Shown: one piece after another, positions 19,733 to 27,944 of the stretch | Layout of the letters: each line of letters starts with the position of its first letter | Numbering within the stretch: position 1 is the first letter of the stretch | Made by a program: the position numbers and the translations under genes | The notes under the pieces: generated by a model | The model's input: the letters and a program-made list of their open reading frames with translations, nothing else | Database searches by the model: none | Told to the model about the DNA's origin: nothing | From: Streptomyces sp. NBC_01446 | GTDB lineage: Bacteria > Actinomycetota > Actinomycetes > Streptomycetales > Streptomycetaceae | Length of the DNA stretch: 64,000 bases | Assembly (NCBI RefSeq): GCF_026340095.1 | Contig: NZ_JAPEPO010000001.1 | Span: forward strand, 5,604,001-5,668,000 | Direction: 5' to 3'

Positions 19733-22221
19733 CGAGCGCGCGCGTCATGATGAAAGCAACGAAAAGGGGCGAAGTGGTCTGGTCAGGGACATGGGTCGCA
19801 CAGCGGCTCGGAGTCGAGCTCGTCGGTGACGAGGAGATATCCGGGCTGCTGGGCCTTGCCCTGCGCCGCAATCCCAAACGGGCCCATCTGCTCGTGTCGA
19901 ACGTCCTGGGCAAGCATGTGCCGCAGTCGCCGGACGTGGTCTGGCGCGCCGGATACGACCTCGGTCTGCGGGTGCGCGAGCTGCTCGGAGACGACGCGGC
20001 GCGGCGGGCCGTCGTGCTCGGATACGCCGAGACGGCGACGGGCCTCGGGCACTCCGTGGCCGACGGCCTGGGCCTCGCGCCCTATCTGCACTCGACGCGG
20101 CGCCCCGTCGACGGGGTGGCGCGCGCGGGCGGCTTCGAGGAGTCCCACTCGCACGCCACCTCGCATCTGCTGCTGCCCGAGGACCCCCGCCTCCTCTCGG
20201 GCGACGGGGCGCTCGTCCTCGTCGACGACGAGTTCTCCACGGGCAATACGGTCCTGAACACGATCCGCGCCCTGCACGAGCGCTACCCGCGCGAGCACTA
20301 CGTCATCGTCGCCCTCGTCGACATGCGCTCGCCCGACGACCGGGACCGTCTGGCCGACTTCGCCTGTGAGATCGGCGCCCGTGTCGACCTGGTCGCGTCC
20401 GCCTCCGGCACCGTCAAGCTCCCCGACGACGTCCTCGCCAAGGGCCAGGCCCTGGTCGCCCGCCACGAGTCCCTCGGCGAGGCCCCGACGGCGCGCACCG
20501 AGCGGTGCGCCGAGCCCGGCAGCGTGACGCGTGTGGACCTCGACTGGCCCGAGTCGGTGCCCGACGGGGGCCGGCACGGCTTTACGCCGGAGCACCGTGC
20601 GGCGCTCGACGCGGCGCTGCCCGCCATGGCCGCCCGCCTCGCCGCGCCCCTGGGGGACGCCCGCCGCATACTCGTCCTCGGCTTCGAGGAGCTGATGTAC
20701 GCGCCGCTCGCCCTGGCCCGCGAGATCGAGAAGGGCACGCAGGCGCAGGTGCGCTACTCGACCACGACGCGTTCACCGGTCCTCGCCGTCGACGACCCCG
20801 GCTACGCGATCCGCACCCGCCTCGTCTTCCCGGCCCACGACGACCCGGCCGACGGGCCGGGCGAGCGCTACGCGTACAACGTCGCGGGCGGTGACTTCGA
20901 CGCGATCGTCGCCGTCGTCGACTCCATCGCTGACACGCCTCAACTGCACGCCCCAGACGGCCTGTTGGCGTGCCTCGCCGAGCACGCCCCGCGCGTGCTG
21001 CTCGCCGTCGTGCCCTCGTACGTCCCCGAGAGGGGTGCCTCCGTAAAGGCCGTCCCCGAAAGGCCCCTCGTGTCCCCCACGCTCCCCGAGCCCCTCCGCG
21101 GCCCCGCCTTCTCCTCGTACGCGCCCGACGAGGTCGGCTGGCTGCTCCAGGACCTCTCGGACGTCGACCTGGAGGCCCCGACCGAGGAGCGCGAGGAGGC
21201 GATACAGGGCGGTGGCGCGCACTACGCCGAGTCGCTGCCCGTCGAGTACCAGCCGAGCGCCGAGTACCAGGCGCTGTTCCAGTCCGCCCTGGAGGTCTCC
21301 GCCGCGCGGATCGCGCAGGCCGTCGGCGTCGTGACCGAGACCGTGCTCGCGGAGCGGTCCCCGCGCCCCGTGCTGGTCTCGCTCGCCCGCGCCGGGACGC
21401 CCGTCGGCGTGCTGATGCGCCGATGGGCGCAGGCGCGGCGCGGCCTCGACCTGCCGCACTACGCCGTCTCGATCGTGCGCGGCCGCGGCATCGACGCGAA
21501 CGCGCTGCGCTGGCTCGCCGCCCACCACGACCCGGCCGACGTCGTCTTCGTCGACGGCTGGACCGGCAAGGGCGCGATCACCCGCGAACTGGCGGAAGCG
21601 CTCGAGGGGTTCCCCGGATTCGACCCGGAGATCGCGGTGCTCGCCGACCCCGGTTCCTGCGTGCGCACCTACGGCACCCGTGAGGACTTCCTCATCCCGT
21701 CCGCGTGCCTCAACTCGACGGTCTCCGGCCTGATATCGCGTACGGTGCTGCGTGCCGATCTCGTCGGGCCGAACGACTTCCACGGCGGAAAGTTCTACCG
21801 CGAGCTCGCCGAGGCGGACGTCTCCACGCACTTCCTCGACACGATCGAGGCCCGCTTCGACGAGGTCGCCGACGCCGTGGACGCCCAGGTCAAGGAGATG
21901 CTCTCCGCCGACCGCGCGCCCACCTGGGAGGGCTGGGCGGCCGTCGAGCGGATCAGCGAGGAGTACGAGATCCACGACGTGAACCTCGTGAAGCCCGGCG
22001 TCGGCGAGACGACCCGCGTGCTGCTGCGCCGCGTCCCGTGGAAGATACTCGCCCGCACGGGCGCCGGCGCGGACCTCGACCACGTACGCCTGCTGGCCGA
22101 GCAGCGCGGGGTGCCCGTCGAGGAGGTCGCCGAACTCCCTTACACCTGCGTCGGGTTGATCCACCCGAAGTACACGCGGGGCGCCACCGGCGCGGACGGC
22201 AAGGCGGTGGGCGCGAAGTGA
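19729..22221 (+). CDS. Four-domain PRTase-TRSP-StiP-PELOTA fusion protein
   Basis: 830 aa, starting at the GTG that overlaps the lyase stop. Domains in order: a phosphoribosyltransferase (about residues 15-250) with the PRPP loop VLVDDEFSTGNT at 163-174; a TRSP domain (about 285-435) containing the eponymous Thr-Arg-Ser-Pro at 347-350; a StiP/PRTase_1 domain (about 461-735), formerly seen as a cysteine protease, with its own PRPP-like loop VVFVDGWTGKGAI (605-617) and the PGSCVRTYG motif; and a PELOTA-type RNA-binding domain (about 751-816). In many bacteria these are separate proteins. The likely job is attaching or processing a phosphoribosyl group, possibly on an RNA-like substrate, but the reaction is unproven. 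Confidence 0.85.
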   Translation: MTSARVMMKATKRGEVVWSGTWVAQRLGVELVGDEEISGLLGLALRRNPKRAHLLVSNVLGKHVPQSPDVVWRAGYDLGLRVRELLGDDAARRAVVLGYAETATGLGHSVADGLGLAPYLHSTRRPVDGVARAGGFEESHSHATSHLLLPEDPRLLSGDGALVLVDDEFSTGNTVLNTIRALHERYPREHYVIVALVDMRSPDDRDRLADFACEIGARVDLVASASGTVKLPDDVLAKGQALVARHESLGEAPTARTERCAEPGSVTRVDLDWPESVPDGGRHGFTPEHRAALDAALPAMAARLAAPLGDARRILVLGFEELMYAPLALAREIEKGTQAQVRYSTTTRSPVLAVDDPGYAIRTRLVFPAHDDPADGPGERYAYNVAGGDFDAIVAVVDSIADTPQLHAPDGLLACLAEHAPRVLLAVVPSYVPERGASVKAVPERPLVSPTLPEPLRGPAFSSYAPDEVGWLLQDLSDVDLEAPTEEREEAIQGGGAHYAESLPVEYQPSAEYQALFQSALEVSAARIAQAVGVVTETVLAERSPRPVLVSLARAGTPVGVLMRRWAQARRGLDLPHYAVSIVRGRGIDANALRWLAAHHDPADVVFVDGWTGKGAITRELAEALEGFPGFDPEIAVLADPGSCVRTYGTREDFLIPSACLNSTVSGLISRTVLRADLVGPNDFHGGKFYRELAEADVSTHFLDTIEARFDEVADAVDAQVKEMLSADRAPTWEGWAAVERISEEYEIHDVNLVKPGVGETTRVLLRRVPWKILARTGAGADLDHVRLLAEQRGVPVEEVAELPYTCVGLIHPKYTRGATGADGKAVGAK

Positions 22222-23051
22222 GCGCGACGCCCGTCACCCTGGTCGCCAGCGATCTCGACCGCACCCTGATCTACTCCGCCGCAGCCCTCGGCCTGACCAT
22301 GCCCGACGCCCAGGCACCGCGACTGCTGTGCGTCGAGGTCTACGAGGGCAAGCCCCTCTCCTACGTCACCGAGGACGCGGCCGCGCTGCTCGGTGAACTC
22401 GGCCGCGCCGCACTCTTCGTCCCGACCACGACCCGCACCCGCGAGCAGTACGGACGCATCCACCTCCCGGGTCCCGCACCGCGGTTCGCGATCTGCGCCA
22501 ACGGCGGGCACCTGCTGGTGGACGGGGTGTCCGACCCGGACTGGCGTGCCTCTGTGGACGAGCGGCTCGCCGCCGAGTGCGCGCCGCTGGACGAGGTGCG
22601 GGCGCATCTGGTGCGGACGGCCGACCCGGCGTGGCTCCTGAAGGAACGCGTCGCCGAGGACCTCTTCGCGTATCTCGTGGTCGAGCGGTCCCTGCTCCCG
22701 GAGGGCTGGGTCAAGGAACTCGCCGTGTGGGCGGAGAGACGCGGCTGGACGGTCTCCCTCCAGGGCCGCAAGATCTACGCAGTCCCGAAGCCGCTCACCA
22801 AGAGTGCGGCCATGCGTGAGGTGGCCCGCCGCTCGGGCGCGGACCTGATGCTGGCGGCCGGCGACTCCCTGCTCGACGCCGACCTGCTCCTCGCGGCCGA
22901 CCGCGCCTGGCGCCCCGGCCACGGCGAGCTGGCGGACGCGGGGTGGACGGCGCCGCACGTCACGGCCCTGGAGGACCGGGGCGTCGCGGCGGGCGAGACG
23001 ATCCTGCGGGAGCTGATCGGGGAGGTCCGGAACCCCCGCACGTCCCCGTAG
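22218..23051 (+). CDS. HAD-family phosphatase of the Ter-associated operon
   Basis: 277 aa from the GTG at 22218, overlapping the previous stop by four bases (GTGA), so translation is coupled. HAD motif I is VASDLDRTLIY (residues 8-18), with the nucleophile Asp12; motif II Thr lies in FVPTTTRTREQ; motif III/IV residues are the Lys in PKPLTKSAAM and the DSLLDADLL acidic cluster in LAAGDSLLDADLL. The Cof-like cap sits between motifs II and III. It would dephosphorylate the product of the upstream lyase/PRTase steps, consistent with a biosynthetic pathway ending in a free nucleoside-like compound. A hairpin follows directly. Confidence 0.88.
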   Translation: MSATPVTLVASDLDRTLIYSAAALGLTMPDAQAPRLLCVEVYEGKPLSYVTEDAAALLGELGRAALFVPTTTRTREQYGRIHLPGPAPRFAICANGGHLLVDGVSDPDWRASVDERLAAECAPLDEVRAHLVRTADPAWLLKERVAEDLFAYLVVERSLLPEGWVKELAVWAERRGWTVSLQGRKIYAVPKPLTKSAAMREVARRSGADLMLAAGDSLLDADLLLAADRAWRPGHGELADAGWTAPHVTALEDRGVAAGETILRELIGEVRNPRTSP

Positions 23052-23087
23052 GGGCCACCCGCACGCCGTACGTACGGGTGAGGCCCC
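23051..23087 (+). terminator. Terminator of the Ter-associated biosynthetic operon
   Basis: GGGGCC-ACCCG (23051-23061) pairs with CGGGT-GA-GGCCCC (23075-23087), an 11-bp stem with a two-base bulge, starting at the last base of the HAD stop codon. Confidence 0.65.
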
Positions 23088-23128
23088 CTGAGCTCACCCT
23101 CCGTGCACCTACCTGCCTCTGCCGGAGG

Positions 23129-23356
23129 TCACCCGCAGCAGCCCCCGCCGCAGCAGCCCCCGCCTCCGCCCCCGCCGCCTGTGGGGCGGGCCGGGGCGGA
23201 GCCCGACGCGGTGCCGCCCACGGCGACCGTCGACAGCAGCTTCACCGTGTCGTCGTGGCCCGCGGGGCAGTCCGCGGGGGCCGAGGACTCGGCCATGGGG
23301 CGGCTCAGTTCGAACGTGTCGCCGCAGGTCCGGCAGCGGTACTCGTAGCGTGGCAT
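23129..23356 (-). CDS. FmdB-family zinc-ribbon protein
   Basis: 75 aa from the ATG at 23356 (MPRYEYRCRTCGDTFELSRP); an ATG two codons earlier is in frame. The N-terminal zinc ribbon has CRTC near residue 8 and CPAGH near residue 34 as metal ligands, followed by VKLLSTVAVGGTASG. The tail is a run of eight glycines then CCGGGCCG, typical of Streptomyces members of this family. FmdB-type ribbons are thought to be regulatory or accessory proteins; no function is known for the tail, which could bind an additional metal. It is encoded alone, convergent with the Ter operon. Confidence 0.85.
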   Translation of the reverse strand: MPRYEYRCRTCGDTFELSRPMAESSAPADCPAGHDDTVKLLSTVAVGGTASGSAPARPTGGGGGGGGCCGGGCCG

Positions 23357-23388
23357 GGGCACAGGTTAGCGGCCGCGCCCGGCGGACG

Positions 23389-24417
23389 TCAGCGCACGAC
23401 GGTCCCCTGGCCCGCCCCGAGCAGCCCGAGTTCCGCCCGCGTGGGGGCGCCCTCCCAGTCGCCCGGCTGCGCGACCGCGAAGGCGCCCGTCGTCACGGCG
23501 CGGTCGAGGCGCGCGGCGATGTCCTCGCCGTCGAGGAGCGCGGAGAGATAGCCGGCGACGAAGGCGTCACCGGCCCCGACGGCGTCCACCGCGCGCACAG
23601 GCCGGGCCGGGACACGTAGCTCACCGTCGGCCGAGTGGGCGACCGCCCCGTCGGCGCCGAGCTTGACGACGACCTCGCGCACCCCGAGATCGAGCAGGGC
23701 CTTGACCGCGTCCGGCCCGGGCGGCGCGCACAGCGGCAGCTCGTCGTCGGAGGCGATGAGGACGTCCACGTAAGGGATCCAGTCGCGCAGTTCGGCGGCG
23801 GCCTCCTCCGAACTCCACAGCTGAGAGCGATAGTTGGCGTCCAGGCTGACCGGAACACCGTGTTCGCGAGCGAGCCGCAGGGCGCGTCGGCACGCGTCGC
23901 GCGCGGAGGTGCCGAGCGCGGGCGTGATCCCCGTCAGATGCAGGACGCGGGGCGGCGGACCGGCCGCGAAGGCCCGCTCGACGCGGTCGACGTCGAGCCG
24001 CGAACCCGCCGAGCCCGCACGGTAGTACTGGACCCGCGTCACCTCGGGCAGCCGCGGCTCGAACAGGATCAGGCCCGTGGGGGCGCCGGTGTCACGGGTG
24101 ACGCACGACGTGTCGACGCCCTCGGCGCGCAACGTGCGCAGGACCAGTTCGCCCGCCTCGTCGGCGCCGACCGCGCCCGCCCAGCGGACGCTGTGGCCGA
24201 GCCGGGTCAGCCCGATGGCGACGTTCGACTCGGCGCCCGCGACGGACAGGTCCATCGAGCCGCCCAGCTTGAACGGCCCGTGGCCGCGCAGCGCGACCAT
24301 GGTCTCGCCGAAGGTGAGCACGTCTACGGGGGAGGCGGCGGGGGACGTGAGGGGGGAGGCGACGGGGGAGACGGCCGGGAAGGGGCTCGACCCCGAAGTC
24401 GGTCCCGGCGCCGTCAT
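23389..24417 (-). CDS. PfkB-family sugar kinase, likely 2-keto-3-deoxy-galactonate/gluconate kinase
   Basis: 342 aa from the ATG at 24417, which overlaps the aldolase stop (ATGA), showing translational coupling. After a Ser/Pro-rich leader, the ribokinase fold begins at DVLTFGETMVALRG; substrate contacts lie in MDLSVAGAESNVAIGLTRLG, and the catalytic PfkB signature DAVGAGDAFVAGYLSALL carries the base Asp near residue 285. It should phosphorylate 2-keto-3-deoxy-galactonate (or -gluconate) with ATP in the cytosol, producing the substrate for the KDPG-type aldolase encoded upstream. The context with DgoD and a GntR regulator favours the galactonate pathway (DgoK role). Confidence 0.85.
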   Translation of the reverse strand: MTAPGPTSGSSPFPAVSPVASPLTSPAASPVDVLTFGETMVALRGHGPFKLGGSMDLSVAGAESNVAIGLTRLGHSVRWAGAVGADEAGELVLRTLRAEGVDTSCVTRDTGAPTGLILFEPRLPEVTRVQYYRAGSAGSRLDVDRVERAFAAGPPPRVLHLTGITPALGTSARDACRRALRLAREHGVPVSLDANYRSQLWSSEEAAAELRDWIPYVDVLIASDDELPLCAPPGPDAVKALLDLGVREVVVKLGADGAVAHSADGELRVPARPVRAVDAVGAGDAFVAGYLSALLDGEDIAARLDRAVTTGAFAVAQPGDWEGAPTRAELGLLGAGQGTVVR

Positions 24418-25034
24418 CCGCACACCGCTTTGAACTCGGCCGCCCGCATGCGCAGGTGACCCAGGTCCCCACCGTCCGCCGCGTCGCCGATGAGCGGCGA
24501 GCCGACCCCGACCGCGATGGCACCGATCTCCAGATAGGCGGTCGCCGCCGTCGCGTCGACCCCGCCCACCGGTACGAACGGCGTTCGGGGGAAGGGCCCC
24601 CGCAGCGCTTTCAGATACGACGGGCCGCCCATCGCCGACGCCGGGAAGATCTTCAGGGCCGTCGTCCCGGCCGCCTCGGCCGCGATGACGTCGGTCGGGG
24701 TGAGCACCCCGGCGAGCACGGGCAGGCCCTGCCGCAGGGACTCGTCGACCCCGGGGCCGAGCCCTGGCGTCACGATGAGGTTCGCCCCGGCCGCGGCCGC
24801 TTCGCGGGCGTCCTCGGCGGTCAGGACCGTGCCCGCGCCCAGCCAGACGTCGTCGCCGAGCTCGTCCCGCGCCCTGCGGATCACCGTGAGGGCGTCACGG
24901 CCGCTGAGCGAGACCTCCACCAGCGGGATTCCGGCCTCGGCCAGGGCCATGACCGTACGGAACGACGCGTCGGGATCGCTTCCCCGGACGATCGCCACGA
25001 GGCGCTCGGTGCGCAGTGCGGTAGTGAAGTCCAT
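24414..25034 (-). CDS. KDPG/KDPGal aldolase (2-dehydro-3-deoxy-6-phospho-sugar-acid aldolase)
   Basis: 206 aa class I aldolase (Eda/DgoA family). The catalytic Glu is in IPLVEVSLSGRD (near residue 40), and the Schiff-base Lys in TTALKIFPASAMGG (near residue 131); the phosphate-binding loop is FVPVGGVDA. It splits the 6-phosphorylated 2-keto-3-deoxy acid into pyruvate and glyceraldehyde 3-phosphate. The gene is coupled by ATGA overlap to the kinase and follows the dehydratase gene after 78 bp, so dehydratase, aldolase and kinase form one catabolic operon. The family accepts gluconate- or galactonate-derived substrates; context points to galactonate. Confidence 0.9.
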   Translation of the reverse strand: MDFTTALRTERLVAIVRGSDPDASFRTVMALAEAGIPLVEVSLSGRDALTVIRRARDELGDDVWLGAGTVLTAEDAREAAAAGANLIVTPGLGPGVDESLRQGLPVLAGVLTPTDVIAAEAAGTTALKIFPASAMGGPSYLKALRGPFPRTPFVPVGGVDATAATAYLEIGAIAVGVGSPLIGDAADGGDLGHLRMRAAEFKAVCG

Positions 25035-25112
25035 GGTGCTCGTCCTCGGTTCCTCAAGGGGCGTTTCGGGGCATTTAGGGGCGTTCTATAAAGCTTAGAC
25101 ACTCGGCTCGGG

Positions 25113-26258
25113 TCACCACTCGGCGAACGAGCCGTCCTCGTACCGCCACACGGGGTTGCGCCAGGCGTGACCCTTGGCGTCGGCGGCGCGTACGGCCGCC
25201 TCGTCGACGTCCACCCCGAGGCCGGGCCGCTCGGTGCGCAGCAGCGAGCCCCCGACGAAGCGGAACGGCTCGCGGTCGGCGACGTAGTCGAGGAGTTCGG
25301 CGTCCTTGTTGTAGTGGATGCCGATCGACTGCTCCTGAATCAGGAAGTTCGGTGTGGTGAAGGCGACTTGGAGGCTCGCGGCGAGGGCCACGGGGCCGAG
25401 CGGGCAGTGCGGCGCGATGTGGGCCCCGTACATCTCGGCGAGCGCGGCGATGCGGCGCAGTTCGGAGATGCCGCCCGCGTGCGAGATGTCGGGCTGCACC
25501 ACGGCGACTCCGGCCTGGAGCGGGGCGAGGAACTCCCGTCGGGTGAAGAGCCGTTCGCCGAGCGCGATCGGGATGTTGGAGGCGTTCACCAGGTCGGGGA
25601 CGGCGTGCATGTGTTCGGAGAGGACGGGCTCCTCGACGAACAGGGGCGCGTACTCGGCGAGCAGCGGGAGCAGCCGGCGGGCGTTCGCGGGGGAGACGCG
25701 GCCGTGGAAGTCGAGCGCGAAGTCCCTTTCGTCGCCGAGGACTTCACGTGCCGTCTCCGCGCGCAACAGGCACGCGCGGACCTCCTCGCGCGTGGCGAGC
25801 GGCGTCATGCGCCCGCTGGCGTTCATCTTCACCGCCGTGAACCCTGCCTCGACCTGGGCGCTCACCGCGTCCCTGACCTCGCTCGGCTCGTCACCGCCCA
25901 CCCAGGCGTAGGTGCGGATCCGCTCGCGCACCGGCCCGCCGAGCAATTGGTGCACCGGCTGCCCGTACGTCTTGCCCTTGATGTCCCACAGCGCCTGGTC
26001 GAGCCCGGCGACGGCGGACGACAGGACCGGCCCGCCGCGGTAGAAGCCGCCCTTGGTCATGACCTGCCAGTGGTCCTCGATGCGCAGCGGGTCCTGGCCG
26101 ACCAGATGTTCGGCGAGCACCTCGACGGCGGCCCGCACCGGCTCCGCGCGCCCCTCGACGACTGGCTCACCCCAGCCCACGACCCCTTCGTCGGTCTCCA
26201 CGCGGACGAACATCCAGCGGGGCGGGGCGAGGAAGGTCTCGATGCGGGCGATCTTCAC
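25113..26258 (-). CDS. dgoD: D-galactonate dehydratase (enolase superfamily)
   Basis: 381 aa from the GTG at 26258 (VKIARIETFLAPPRWMFVRV), with AGAGGA upstream; the open frame extends falsely to 27098. Almost collinear with E. coli DgoD (382 aa): WGEPVVEGRAEPVRAA, AGLDQALWDIKGKTYGQPV, metal ligands in FALDFHGRVS, PLFVEEPV and IALGERLF, the catalytic His in APHCPLGPVALA, and the ending WRNPVWRYEDGSFAEW. It dehydrates D-galactonate to 2-keto-3-deoxy-galactonate. Downstream aldolase and kinase genes complete the DeLey-Doudoroff route to pyruvate and glyceraldehyde 3-phosphate. No galactonate transporter gene lies in this window. Confidence 0.95.
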   Translation of the reverse strand: MKIARIETFLAPPRWMFVRVETDEGVVGWGEPVVEGRAEPVRAAVEVLAEHLVGQDPLRIEDHWQVMTKGGFYRGGPVLSSAVAGLDQALWDIKGKTYGQPVHQLLGGPVRERIRTYAWVGGDEPSEVRDAVSAQVEAGFTAVKMNASGRMTPLATREEVRACLLRAETAREVLGDERDFALDFHGRVSPANARRLLPLLAEYAPLFVEEPVLSEHMHAVPDLVNASNIPIALGERLFTRREFLAPLQAGVAVVQPDISHAGGISELRRIAALAEMYGAHIAPHCPLGPVALAASLQVAFTTPNFLIQEQSIGIHYNKDAELLDYVADREPFRFVGGSLLRTERPGLGVDVDEAAVRAADAKGHAWRNPVWRYEDGSFAEW

Positions 26259-26305
26259 GTACGGGTTCCTCTCGGGGCGGTACGGAGGTGGGGGCGGGGC
26301 CGGTG

Positions 26306-27082
26306 TCAGGGATGTCCGCGCCGGGACAGTTCGATCACGTCGAGCATCGCGGCGAAAGCGCCGTCCTGGTCCCGTGCGCGCACGCGTTCGGCGACCCGGG
26401 CGTGGGCGGGCAGCGGGTGCTCGTGCCGTCCGGCGTGCACGAGCCGGTCCCGTACGACCAGGGCCGGGATGATGACGCGCCGCATCTGCGCGAAGAAGGG
26501 GTTGCCGGAGGCGGTGAGGAGCGCCGTGTGGAAGGAGGCGTCGGCGCGCACGGCGAGAACGGGGTCGCCTTCGGTCATGACGGTGTCGGTCATGACGGGC
26601 GTCTGCTCGGCGGCGGCCATCGCGCTCAGTGCGGCGTCGAGGGCGGCGAGATCCGCGTCCGTGCGGTGCAGCGCGGCGAGCGCGGCCGCGGCGGGCTCGA
26701 CGGCGCGGCGGAGCTCGAGGAGGTCGGTGAAGAAGGCGCCGGGCGCGCCGGAGTCGATCGTCCAGCGCAGTACGTCGCTGTCGAGGAGGTTCCAGTCGTC
26801 GCGCGGGCGTACGAAGGTCCCCCGCTTCTGCCGGGCGTCCAGCAGGCCTTTGGTGGTCAGCACCTTGATCGCCTCGCGCAGCACGGTCTGGCTGACGTCC
26901 AACTCGGCCATGAGCCCAGGCAGATCGAGGAGATCCCCCTCCGCGTACGTCCCGTCGAAGATCCGCCGAGCGAGCGACTCCACGGCGATCCGGTGGACGC
27001 CGCGTCCGGTGTACGAGACCCCCGGCGCGCCGTCCCGGCTCGGGCTGTCCGTGCGTGGGCTGCCCCTGTCCTTGCGCGTCAT
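26306..27082 (-). CDS. dgoR: FadR/GntR-family regulator of the galactonate operon
   Basis: 258 aa from the ATG at 27082; an upstream start at 27118 is in frame. The winged helix (about residues 30-95: VHRIAVESLARRIFDGTYAE, LDVSQTVLREAIKVLTTKGL, RQKRGTFVRPRDDW) is followed by an FCD-type helical effector domain (ELRRAVEPAAAALAALH ... DASFHTALLTASGNPFF) whose His/Asp residues normally bind a metal and an acid ligand. It lies 47 bp before dgoD on the same strand, so it is the first gene of the operon and probably a galactonate-responsive autorepressor, as in E. coli. The symbol is by context. Confidence 0.85.
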   Translation of the reverse strand: MTRKDRGSPRTDSPSRDGAPGVSYTGRGVHRIAVESLARRIFDGTYAEGDLLDLPGLMAELDVSQTVLREAIKVLTTKGLLDARQKRGTFVRPRDDWNLLDSDVLRWTIDSGAPGAFFTDLLELRRAVEPAAAALAALHRTDADLAALDAALSAMAAAEQTPVMTDTVMTEGDPVLAVRADASFHTALLTASGNPFFAQMRRVIIPALVVRDRLVHAGRHEHPLPAHARVAERVRARDQDGAFAAMLDVIELSRRGHP

Positions 27083-27106
27083 GGGGGCAGCCTCGCACGT
27101 GAGCGG

Positions 27107-27124
27107 GTTATTTATCAATTATTC
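27107..27124. promoter_or_regulatory. AT-rich candidate promoter/operator for dgoR
   Basis: GTTATTTATCAATTATTC is a conspicuous AT island, with TTAT/ATAA-type dyad symmetry, 25-40 bp upstream of the dgoR start. It also encodes the last residues and stop (IIDK-stop) of the DUF4383 gene, so control and coding overlap. Assignment to DgoR is inference. Confidence 0.35.
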
Positions 27125-27758
27125 TCGGCGGTCCAGGGCCGTCAGGGATTTTGGTGGTCTCAGTGGCGCCGCCGATCCGGGCTGCGGCGGCCTCGGGGGT
27201 GGGATGCGGCCGTTGGGCGGCGCGTGCGCGGTCCTCGCGTGCGGCGGCTTCCGGGTGACGGGCACGCCAGTACGGGTTGTCGTGCGGCAGCGTTCCGCTG
27301 ACGCGCCCGTACATCCCGAAGGACATGAGCATCACGCCGACCACGAAGCTGAACAGCACGTTCTGGATCTGGAACGCGAGGAAGTTGAAGTCGGTCTGGA
27401 GAAGGGCGAGGTTCACGAAGCCGCTGAGGATGAACAGGATGCCGAAGGTCATGTTGATCGTCGAGGCGACGTTCCGTCCGATGACCATGCCCGCGAAAAG
27501 GATCAGACCGACGCAGATCGACAGGACGCTTAGGGCACCGTTGGTGTTCAGGCCGGCGACCTTGTCGCCGCCGGTGTCGAAGAATCCGATGTGATCGATG
27601 AGCCCCAGAATGCCGAAGGCGACCAGCAGGAGCCCCATCAGGCCCGCGCCCATCCGGTAGACCTTGCTGAGCCCGTGGTCGACGGGCAGATGATCGTCGA
27701 GGACGACGCGCTGGTGCCGGAACCGGGCTGGGCGGACTTCGGACGCATGCGTGGCCAT
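27108..27758 (-). CDS. DUF4383 membrane protein
   Basis: 216 aa from the ATG at 27758, with AGGGAG upstream. After a short cytosolic segment (VVLDDHLPVDHGLSKVYRMG) come four hydrophobic helices: GLMGLLLVAFGILGLIDHIG, LSVLSICVGLILFAGMVIG, STINMTFGILFILSGFVNLA and VLFSFVVGVMLMSFGMYGR. The pattern is that of DUF4383 proteins, small four-helix membrane proteins of unknown function widespread in actinobacteria. The C-terminal 55 residues are polar (YWRARHPEAAAREDRARAAQ) and the stop falls inside an AT-rich stretch upstream of dgoR. No partner is evident. Confidence 0.85.
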   Translation of the reverse strand: MATHASEVRPARFRHQRVVLDDHLPVDHGLSKVYRMGAGLMGLLLVAFGILGLIDHIGFFDTGGDKVAGLNTNGALSVLSICVGLILFAGMVIGRNVASTINMTFGILFILSGFVNLALLQTDFNFLAFQIQNVLFSFVVGVMLMSFGMYGRVSGTLPHDNPYWRARHPEAAAREDRARAAQRPHPTPEAAAARIGGATETTKIPDGPGPPRIIDK

Positions 27759-27882
27759 GATCGACTCCCTGCACATACCTACCTCAAGGGTCCGCCCGTA
27801 GCCCCGAGGGCGGCAACAGGGACGGCTCGGGGGCCAGGTAGGGGCGGGCACCTCAGGAGTAGGCTCAGCTCGGGCGATTCGG

Positions 27883-27944
27883 GAGGGCGCGGTTCAAAAG
27901 AGGGTGCGGCTCAGGAGGGCGCGGTTCAAGAGGGCGCGGCTCAG
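27883..27944. repeat. Four tandem copies of a degenerate 15-bp unit
   Basis: Units GAGGGCGCGGTTCAA(AA), GAGGGTGCGGCTCAG, GAGGGCGCGGTTCAA and GAGGGCGCGGCTCAG run in order at 27883-27944. The last overlaps the stop codon of the adjacent coiled-coil gene, so copy-number change could extend or alter its end. Confidence 0.8.

Noticed and set aside
25113..27098. Long version of the dgoD frame starting at 27098
   Set aside because: The first 280 codons overlap dgoR in another frame and have no family sequence; the GTG at 26258 matches DgoD length.
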